In this document: piece after piece, positions 57,880 to 64,000 of the stretch
Numbering within the stretch: the stretch's first letter is position 1
Layout of the letters: each line of letters opens with the position of its first letter
Origin: Tolumonas auensis DSM 9187
GTDB lineage: Bacteria > Pseudomonadota > Gammaproteobacteria > Enterobacterales > Aeromonadaceae
Direction: 5' to 3'
NCBI RefSeq assembly: GCF_000023065.1
Contig: NC_012691.1
Location: 1,718,501-1,782,500, forward strand
Length of the DNA stretch: 64,000 nucleotides
Made by a program: the position numbers and the translations under genes
Notes under the pieces: model-generated
Database searches by the model: none
Told to the model about the DNA's origin: nothing
What the model saw: the letters and a program-made list of their open reading frames with translations, nothing else

Positions 57880-58068
57880 TTAATCGCCACTACTAATACT
57901 AATGTAGCTATTTTGTAGCATTTCTAAAATTTGACCAACTTGGGAGTTGTAATAGTTCGCCTCAAAGAACGTTTCAAATTCGGAAAGGGGCAAAATAGTG
58001 CCAGATTCAGAATCTGGCACGTTGGTGGACATAAAAGTGTTATGTATTGTGCTAAGTTTGCTCATCAT
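57880..58068 (-). CDS. Possible small ORF downstream of gajB
   Basis: A 62-residue frame (MMSKLSTIHNTFMSTNVPDS) with acidic, non-repetitive composition but no clear ribosome site. It lies about 80 bases after the gajB stop on the same strand. Could be a real small gene or chance. Confidence 0.3.
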   Translation of the reverse strand: MMSKLSTIHNTFMSTNVPDSESGTILPLSEFETFFEANYYNSQVGQILEMLQNSYISISSGD

Positions 58069-58145
58069 GGATTAGTTCATATATAGCAAAGCAGCTTAAA
58101 TAAATCTCGAATCCTAGCTCTATGTCGTCATGCAATGTGCAACAA

Positions 58146-59906
58146 TTAAATGATTTTAAAGCCGACAGCTTCCAATTGCTTTTTTTCGAGTGGTTTTAGT
58201 TTTTTCACTGCCCAAATAAGAAATTCTTTTGGCCGCGATGATGCGACATAAGCAAATCTTGCTGCTTCACTATCTGGGTCGTTAAGCCAACTTTTCCAGT
58301 GAGAATCCTTTCCAGCTCGATCAGATGATACAACTATGGTGATATCATGAGTTTCCCCCTTCGCCCCATGAATAGTTGATTTTCTGTACGATAGTGATGG
58401 GGTTTTAGCTGTTCCCAATGAAGAAGCAACTTCGAACTTGGCTGAACCAGACGGAGACGCTAAGTTTACTGCTTCCAGTGATGCCAATACACTTACAATA
58501 CCTTCAGGGCAAAAACACTGCTTTGGGAGAGATCGAATTAACAATTTTGCAGTTGTTGTCCAATTTGACCACGTAATATCCATCTTTTGTAGATTATTTC
58601 TAATCAAATAATTTAACGAGTCGCTCAAAAATTTACGCCACAAAAGATTTGAGTCGATTGATTGAGGACAATTGAAGCTACTTGGTTTGTAACTTTCTTT
58701 AAGGTGGTAGCGGAGAAACTCTGAGAAATATTGCAAAGACTGATTGAGAAACTCCATATCTTTGGGGTCGTATAGTTTGACAGCGAGAGCTAGCTTCTGA
58801 ATGTTGTTTGGTTGATCAACAGAGGTCTGAAATTTTCGAAGGATAGAGTGACCTCTCGACACAACAACATTATTGTGAAAGCCATTGCACAGTTCCTTAA
58901 AAATATCTGTTAGTTCCGTCGGACAACTATTGTATTGAACGATTATGCACCTTGGTTTTAGCCAAGATACATCTCCAACAATACCAACACGTCCTGTTAG
59001 TTTGGCACAAAGATTGACAATATTCTGGCAACTTCTAAAGTTTCTAGTTAACTGTAATTTGTTGAAATAATTGTCATTTACGAATTTTTTCACTTTAGCT
59101 GGTTCAACGTCACGAAAACCATAGATAGCTTGATGTAGATCACCAACAAAATGAAGCTTGGTTCCTTTATCTGCAAGTATTTGCAGAATAGTTAATTGTT
59201 CTTCTGAGAGGTCTTGGCATTCATCGATGATGATTAGAGGATAGCGCTTTACAAGTAAATTAACAAAATGCTGGTATTTGTCTTGAGATAGGGCATCTAC
59301 AGCCAAAGTTTCAATATCTCGGTAGGTAGCAAATCCCCCTTTCAGCATTTTGTTTTTAGTCTCAACAAGGTGCTGATATTCCCAATCTTTTAGAACCGTG
59401 GAATTAAATACTCTATCTAGTTCTGGTTCTCCCGTATCAAAAACAACAGATCCATTTATTAGGTTAAACGAGTAATGGTGGGCATGAACCTGTCCCCGCC
59501 TTGCAAAACTATATTTAGTTCTGTAGCCCAAGTTTGCGCTGGGTTCAACGATACGTATAGATGCATCACTATTTTCCCCTAGATACCCTGTTAGCTCTAT
59601 AGATAACGGAGATACTATATTTTTGTAGATGAAACTATCAAATGTGCCTAAAAAATGAGGAAATATGCCCCTGCCATATGGGATGTATTTGGATACCCTT
59701 ATTGTTAATTCATCTGTTGCACTGTTAGCAAAAGAGAGTGCGGCCAGCCCACCAGGATTATTCTTCCAAGAGCCAATTTCTTTAGCTACTTTAGCAGCAA
59801 CTACTTCTGTTTTTCCGCTTCCAGGGCAAGCTTCTAAGAAAGTGTGTTCTTCGATACTTGAATTCACATAATCAAGCTGTTCATTGGTAAACTCTGGGGC
59901 CATCAT
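58146..59906 (-). CDS. gajB: UvrD-like helicase GajB (Gabija)
   Basis: A 586-residue SF1A helicase: Walker A EACPGSGKTEVVAAK, IIIDECQDLSEEQ (Walker B), FVGDLHQAIYGFRD (motif III), HGAKGETHD (motif V) and FAYVASSRPKEFLIW (motif VI). It overlaps gajA by 4 bases (ATGA), which decides the start at MMAPEF. The OLD nuclease plus UvrD helicase pair is the Gabija anti-phage system. It is longer than the 494 residues of the reference GajB. Confidence 0.87.
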   Translation of the reverse strand: MMAPEFTNEQLDYVNSSIEEHTFLEACPGSGKTEVVAAKVAKEIGSWKNNPGGLAALSFANSATDELTIRVSKYIPYGRGIFPHFLGTFDSFIYKNIVSPLSIELTGYLGENSDASIRIVEPSANLGYRTKYSFARRGQVHAHHYSFNLINGSVVFDTGEPELDRVFNSTVLKDWEYQHLVETKNKMLKGGFATYRDIETLAVDALSQDKYQHFVNLLVKRYPLIIIDECQDLSEEQLTILQILADKGTKLHFVGDLHQAIYGFRDVEPAKVKKFVNDNYFNKLQLTRNFRSCQNIVNLCAKLTGRVGIVGDVSWLKPRCIIVQYNSCPTELTDIFKELCNGFHNNVVVSRGHSILRKFQTSVDQPNNIQKLALAVKLYDPKDMEFLNQSLQYFSEFLRYHLKESYKPSSFNCPQSIDSNLLWRKFLSDSLNYLIRNNLQKMDITWSNWTTTAKLLIRSLPKQCFCPEGIVSVLASLEAVNLASPSGSAKFEVASSLGTAKTPSLSYRKSTIHGAKGETHDITIVVSSDRAGKDSHWKSWLNDPDSEAARFAYVASSRPKEFLIWAVKKLKPLEKKQLEAVGFKII

Positions 59907-61855
59907 TCTTCCTTTACCATATCTAATAATGATGCCCACAAAATTGCATGTTTAATATATTTAGGAACAGAAAAATTAAATCCATTACTCTGGATTTTAT
60001 CGGTCAAAACTTGGGCAAACAGCCCTTTCCCAATTTTGTCATCATCAATTTTTTTGAGGATTTTGTGAGCAGCCTCAGCAACCTCAAGTGGTTCTTTTTT
60101 CGTCCAGTCTTCCTTGGACATTGCTGTAAATTCTACGATTACTGGACTTTCCATTTTGGTCGGTTTAGGCCATAGAGAAGCAATTATTTCGGACATTAAC
60201 GCAGCATTGTTACCTTCCATTGCTAAATCATATTCTAATGTCTTGTACTTACTAACATAAAGTCGCGCATTAGCCGATTTATTAATAGAATCAACGAGTT
60301 CAATGGCATGGTTCGTACCTTTTCCCATATTGCCGTCGTAAGGAATTAAGTCTTCTATGATTTCTCTTGTCTCACCTTCCTTGTCTGAGTCAGGTACTTG
60401 TCTAGTTACTTTTTTGGGCGGGTCTAGATCTGTAAGCCCCGCGCACCTTATCGGAAGATTTTCAGTTATAGTTTTTCCTTCAGAATCATCTGCACTTTCG
60501 ATATCGCAATATAATTGCATAAAGTGCTTAAAGTAGATTCCATTGAGATTAATTACTGAGATACCAAGGTCTTCAAGGCTCTTTCCCCCTTCTTTCTGAT
60601 CTTCCAGAACTATTTTTGCCAAAATCGGAATGAGCATTTGCTCTGCAATTCCCTCAACAAGAATTACTCCACTTGCAAATAGTAAATTTGACTTTGTTAC
60701 ATCTAGCCAACGATTGATAAACTTACTGCTGTCCGGAGTTAAGCCACAAGTACGTAGAGGTGTTGCGACAGGAACTGGTGATTTAGATAAATGGATGATG
60801 GCTTCAATTTCAACCGAGGAAGCTAATACAGTCGAGTGAGTAGTCACAACGACCTGAACATTTTTATTCTCTTCAGCTACTTTCTTTAGGTGGTTCAACA
60901 ATCTAATTTGCAACTGTGGATGTAAATGCGCTTCAGGTTCTTCGATAAGCAGTAACTTAAAGAGAGGTTGATCTTCATATTCATCTTCATCATCTAATGT
61001 GAGTTCGGCTAGAATTGAAGCAATGTATAGAAGGTTGTTATAGCCCAAACTATTTTGACTAAGCTCTCGGAACGAAACTACTCCCTCAACAGATAAGTCA
61101 GGAAAGAACATCAAAGTCAGGCTTTCCGCTATTTTGGTAAAATCACTTTCAGCAAATTGAATACTGGTTTGTTGCCCAAAGTGATGTCCAATTGCTTTAG
61201 TCAAGTTTTCTGTGATGAGCTTATTTGCATCTTTGATGCTTAGTTTGTCATCGGCGGCAAGGGATTCGTTAAATTCTTTAACGCTTTCTTCAAGAGGATG
61301 TAATTCGCCTTTTATTCTACATTGTTTAAGTTTTTTACGATTCAAAGCTTTCAGGAGTTTAGATAGTCTGGACTGACGACCATTCGATAACTTTGATTCA
61401 GCATCTCTCAGTGGCGGCAAATAGATACATTGGATTAGATCTAGTAATTCAGGGTCAAACTGGGAACTCTTGGATTTCCCCCCCCAAATGACTCGTTTAA
61501 ACTGTCCCCGGATTTCTCTATTTTCAGCTTGTATGTTTAACAGAGCCGTATTGGAAGCTCCAACCCACGGGAGCAAAGCTACTTTATCCATCACATCCAG
61601 TCCATCGAACTCAGCGCCAATAGAGAATGAAGTAGCAGCTAATCCACCTGCGATGAATGGGCTATAAAAATCATCGCTAGTGATGCTGTATCGACCTGAT
61701 TCGGAGTCATGAAATAGTTGTCGAATTGCACTTATGATCGCAGTTTTACCAGCACCATTTTCACCGACTATCACATTTAGCCCATTGGTTAGTTGGACAT
61801 TAAAGTCTTTGTCAAAGCACCGAAAACCTTGAATTTTTAGGTTACTTAAGTACAT
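59903..61855 (-). CDS. gajA: OLD-family nuclease GajA (Gabija)
   Basis: A 650-residue class 2 OLD protein. The N-terminal ABC ATPase has Walker A GENGAGKTAI (31-40) and Walker B LLLIEEPEAHLHPQLQ. A C-terminal TOPRIM nuclease has GVILVEGIAEQML (Glu, about 400) and LTDLDPP (DxD, about 470). GajA nicks DNA when nucleotides are depleted by phage. It is longer than the 578 residues of the reference protein, with an extended C-terminal region. Forms an operon with gajB. Confidence 0.88.
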   Translation of the reverse strand: MYLSNLKIQGFRCFDKDFNVQLTNGLNVIVGENGAGKTAIISAIRQLFHDSESGRYSITSDDFYSPFIAGGLAATSFSIGAEFDGLDVMDKVALLPWVGASNTALLNIQAENREIRGQFKRVIWGGKSKSSQFDPELLDLIQCIYLPPLRDAESKLSNGRQSRLSKLLKALNRKKLKQCRIKGELHPLEESVKEFNESLAADDKLSIKDANKLITENLTKAIGHHFGQQTSIQFAESDFTKIAESLTLMFFPDLSVEGVVSFRELSQNSLGYNNLLYIASILAELTLDDEDEYEDQPLFKLLLIEEPEAHLHPQLQIRLLNHLKKVAEENKNVQVVVTTHSTVLASSVEIEAIIHLSKSPVPVATPLRTCGLTPDSSKFINRWLDVTKSNLLFASGVILVEGIAEQMLIPILAKIVLEDQKEGGKSLEDLGISVINLNGIYFKHFMQLYCDIESADDSEGKTITENLPIRCAGLTDLDPPKKVTRQVPDSDKEGETREIIEDLIPYDGNMGKGTNHAIELVDSINKSANARLYVSKYKTLEYDLAMEGNNAALMSEIIASLWPKPTKMESPVIVEFTAMSKEDWTKKEPLEVAEAAHKILKKIDDDKIGKGLFAQVLTDKIQSNGFNFSVPKYIKHAILWASLLDMVKEE

Positions 61856-62062
61856 ATCAAACCCTATCTAAACGGATTGATACATTCTAACAGTCTGATA
61901 TGGTTTTCATAACCCATTTGGATACATGTTTAAGTGTTTTCGCTAGGCAATATTTTGCGTTTCACACATATTTTGACGGATAAATGCATTAGCTGTATTT
62001 AGTCAATGGATGCTAAAGGGAATGTGTAAGATTGTTGATGCTAACGCAGAATGGGGCAGGAA

Positions 62063-62085
62063 CGCGTTAGTTCTGAACTAACGCG
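62063..62085. repeat. Palindrome followed by TGGACAAAA, copy B
   Basis: CGCGTTAGTTC (62063-62073) and GAACTAACGCG (62075-62085) form an 11-bp perfect stem around a single T. CCGATGGACAAAA follows. The tail TGGACAAAA and the GTTAGTT core are shared with copy A at 52914-52950. Confidence 0.6.
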
Positions 62086-62137
62086 CCGATGGACAAAAAT
62101 GGGTTAGTGTATAACCACTAACTGCACTCAAGTAATA

Positions 62138-62190
62138 AAGTGTCATACTGCCATGGCTCGTTATGGCACTCTGATTTGGTATGATACTTT
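62138..62190. promoter_or_regulatory. Inverted pair of AAAGTNTCATAC motifs
   Basis: AAAGTGTCATACTGCCATGG on the plus strand from 62138 and AAAGTATCATACCAAATCAG on the minus strand ending at 62190 face each other. Related copies lie before dndB, before the HD-kinase gene and before the CoiA-like gene. Operator-like; role unknown. Confidence 0.4.
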
Positions 62191-62352
62191 AATCGAAGCC
62201 TACAACTGACGCTTTATTGTTCAACGCAGCCCTAAATTGTGTATTAAAGTAGCGAATTTTACCTTATTGGATGGTCGATATTTTTGTATATGGTAATTAT
62301 GCTGAGGAGTTAGGCTCTTGAGTTCTCGCTGCTTATGTTGGCGCAATAGGCA

Positions 62353-63558
62353 TCACCATTCAACATTAGCTCGCGGTTTTCTGAGTCCTAGGGAATAATC
62401 AAGTTCCTCGGTACGTTCCACCCAAATACCTGTGCGCATGCCAGCCGCATAACGCATATTAGCCGTTCGCCAGTCGCCCGAGGTGACATACCAAATCCTA
62501 TCTTTTTCTACGATGATCCAATTAATGCCCACCTCAATAACATCTAAAATTACAAGAGATTGCAGATCAGATGGTTTGGCGCCGTTCATGGTGATGTAGT
62601 TAATAATTTCTTCCATCGAAAGTTTTTTATGGGCATGCGCATTATCAAACGCGGGTGTATCTGCACGAAATCGTCTATTCGATTCTGAAAATTGACGTCG
62701 CTGAGCCTCTTTGAGACGAGCTTCTTCCCATCGTTGTTGATCTCGAACTTCAGTATTTAACGCCTCCTGAGCGAGATAAGCTGCAAGTCGTGCATCTTCA
62801 TCTTGTTTCTTAAGCCACTCATTTTCTGTTAGATGTTTAGTCTCATTAACCAGCTTCTCAAGATCTGCTATATGAACACTGGATGATTCAAAGGAAACTA
62901 ATTGTTTAAACCGAACATCATCATAAATAAAATCAGACAAGCGAGAACGAATAGAGTGCAATTTATCTTTAGTTCGAAGTACGGGTTCCATGGCCACCAA
63001 ATCAATCACAACGACATCCGCAGTATTTGATACTAAAAGCAGTTCAGGTATTGGGCGTCCTTCATAGACAAAATAAATAACCAAATTTCTATTTTGAGTT
63101 AGCCCATCGACTACCACACCATTGAAATTACACTCTACGCGAATGTCCTGTGGGGACAATGAAATCACCTTGGCGGGAATGGTGATAGTGTAAGCAGGGA
63201 TAGAGAGTAATTCTTGTTTGCCATTGGCAGGCGAAACAGGAGATGGCCACGTTTGTGGTTCGCTGGTCAGATGATATTCAGGAATTACAAAATCTCGCTT
63301 CAATTCAGAAAGCAACTGTTTGCACATGGCCCGAATTGATACAACAAAAGAATAGTTACATTCCGTTTTTGTCTCCTCGTAAGAGTTTCGCGTTTTATGA
63401 GCAAAATGATCTATGCGGTCAATGCATTCGCGACCAACTAACGGAGTCTGACAGCCAGGGCAAATGCAACCGCATTTGAGCCCACGTGGGACTTCATCAA
63501 CCTCGACAAGCCGCCCTGTAGCAACATGAAACGCAAATGGGATCAGCGACTCGGCCAT
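62353..63558 (-). CDS. CoiA-like zinc-finger protein
   Basis: A 401-residue protein whose first 60 residues carry the CoiA-type metal site: CGCICPGCQTPLVGRE then DHFAHK. CoiA-family proteins join a zinc ribbon to a nuclease-like domain and are known from competence and from defence islands. The middle has a charged coiled coil (about 260-310) and the end a separate globular domain (NWIIVEKDRIWYVTSGDW). CGGAG before the ATG at 63558 fixes the start. Nuclease activity is not evident from sequence. Confidence 0.6.
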   Translation of the reverse strand: MAESLIPFAFHVATGRLVEVDEVPRGLKCGCICPGCQTPLVGRECIDRIDHFAHKTRNSYEETKTECNYSFVVSIRAMCKQLLSELKRDFVIPEYHLTSEPQTWPSPVSPANGKQELLSIPAYTITIPAKVISLSPQDIRVECNFNGVVVDGLTQNRNLVIYFVYEGRPIPELLLVSNTADVVVIDLVAMEPVLRTKDKLHSIRSRLSDFIYDDVRFKQLVSFESSSVHIADLEKLVNETKHLTENEWLKKQDEDARLAAYLAQEALNTEVRDQQRWEEARLKEAQRRQFSESNRRFRADTPAFDNAHAHKKLSMEEIINYITMNGAKPSDLQSLVILDVIEVGINWIIVEKDRIWYVTSGDWRTANMRYAAGMRTGIWVERTEELDYSLGLRKPRANVEW

Positions 63559-63792
63559 GATGTTTCTCCGGTGAAGAGACAGTTTTTCTATCAACAGTAT
63601 CACGAATGCAGGCTTATATCACGATTCGAGGTCTTGATTTCAGCCTAGCAGGGAAAGGAACATTTTCGTGTTAGAAATGGAAGTGTACTGAGCCTATGCT
63701 GCCATTTTAGTATGAGACTTTTACAGCAACATATCTGGCATATTTTCTGCTAGAAAAAAGCTGGTCATGATTTTCGCAATGATCTGTTCTTC
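63559..63792. other. Intergenic region upstream of the CoiA-like gene
   Basis: About 230 bases, no gene seen. On the minus strand it carries GTCTCATACTAAAATGG near 63702-63718, the same type of motif found upstream of other island genes, about 145 bases before the CoiA-like start. Confidence 0.4.
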
Positions 63793-64000
63793 TTATTGTA
63801 AATATAACGATAGTATTGCCATCAATTGAAAAAAAGAGAGATACACTCGTTGTCTGCGCCCTTTTGTAGATAGCCTCCGATTCACCAGAGCTATCTGCAA
63901 TGCACCCGTATGCCGGTATGCCTGTTTGATATAGTCAAATTCTCCCGTATATCCCTGCTCAAACACCAAGTCCCCTAATGGGCTTTGCTTTAATGCTTTG
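63793..64000 (-). CDS. 3' end of an unidentified gene (partial)
   Basis: An open leftward frame enters from the right edge and stops at TAA (63793-63795). The 68 visible residues include LGDLVFEQGYTGEFDYIKQA and end FFQLMAILSLYLQ. Composition looks protein-like, but no family is recognised and the start is outside the window. Confidence 0.4.
   Translation of the reverse strand, partial: KALKQSPLGDLVFEQGYTGEFDYIKQAYRHTGALQIALVNRRLSTKGRRQRVYLSFFQLMAILSLYLQ

Larger units (their letters stand above)
61856..62352. other. Intergenic region with repeats, no gene seen
   Basis: 497 bases between gajA and the CoiA-like gene, with no convincing frame. It has a perfect palindrome (62063-62085), a GTTAGTG/CACTAAC hairpin (62103-62121), and an inverted pair of TCATAC motifs (62138-62190). 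The gajA promoter should lie here. Confidence 0.5.

Noticed and set aside
52914-62121. Integron attC sites
   Set aside because: GTTAGTT does not fit the GTTRRRY core, there is no integron integrase, and gene orientation is mixed.
1-64000. CRISPR arrays
   Set aside because: No regularly spaced direct repeats of CRISPR length were seen on reading, and no cas genes.

Overview
The window comes from a gammaproteobacterium. Gene content and order (cmk-rpsA-ihfB-lapAB-pyrF, ycgN-ycgL-minCDE, rnd, folC-accD-truA-fimV-usg-pdxB-fabB, mnmC, arfA, rhombosortase beside hns) fit the Aeromonadales, perhaps a Tolumonas-like organism. That assignment is inference from gene content, not a database match.

Positions 1-30415 are ordinary chromosome. 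A fragment of a transposase gene sits at the left edge, followed by hns and a rhombosortase gene. A long leftward block carries pyrF, lapB, lapA, ihfB, rpsA, cmk, ycgN and ycgL. The divergent minCDE operon follows. A second leftward block runs from rnd through ybgI, dedD, folC, accD, truA, fimV, usg and pdxB to fabB. Then come mnmC and corA, fumC, a basic amino-acid ABC transporter (ATPase, two permeases, binding protein), a NUDIX hydrolase, arfA and two identical tRNA-Val(GAC) genes. Many stretches between genes hold clear hairpin terminators.

Directly after the second tRNA-Val, sequence character changes and an accessory (defence) island runs to the window end. It opens with repeats of the kind found at integrase attachment sites. 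An HNH endonuclease gene and dndBCDE (DNA phosphorothioation) read rightward. Facing them is a tightly packed, very AT-rich leftward operon: a truncated dptF, a tiny ORF, a second SMC/DndD-like ATPase, a small protein, a 913-residue protein with a sigma-70 region 4 helix-turn-helix and HARE-like winged helices, and an SF2 helicase fused to a phospholipase-D-like domain. dptG and dptH are absent. This operon looks like an alternative, perhaps undescribed, effector module for phosphorothioated DNA and is the best candidate for a new system here.

Further right are a methyltransferase gene with a premature stop, a regulator/excisionase/integrase module, a TraI-like HD protein, an AbrB-like protein and an HD-domain/polynucleotide-kinase fusion. 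Several unknown genes follow. One of them is damaged twice, by an IS21-family element with a 5-bp target duplication and by an in-frame TGA. The island continues with a Gabija-type pair (OLD nuclease GajA and UvrD-like helicase GajB), a CoiA-like protein and the 3' end of an unidentified gene.
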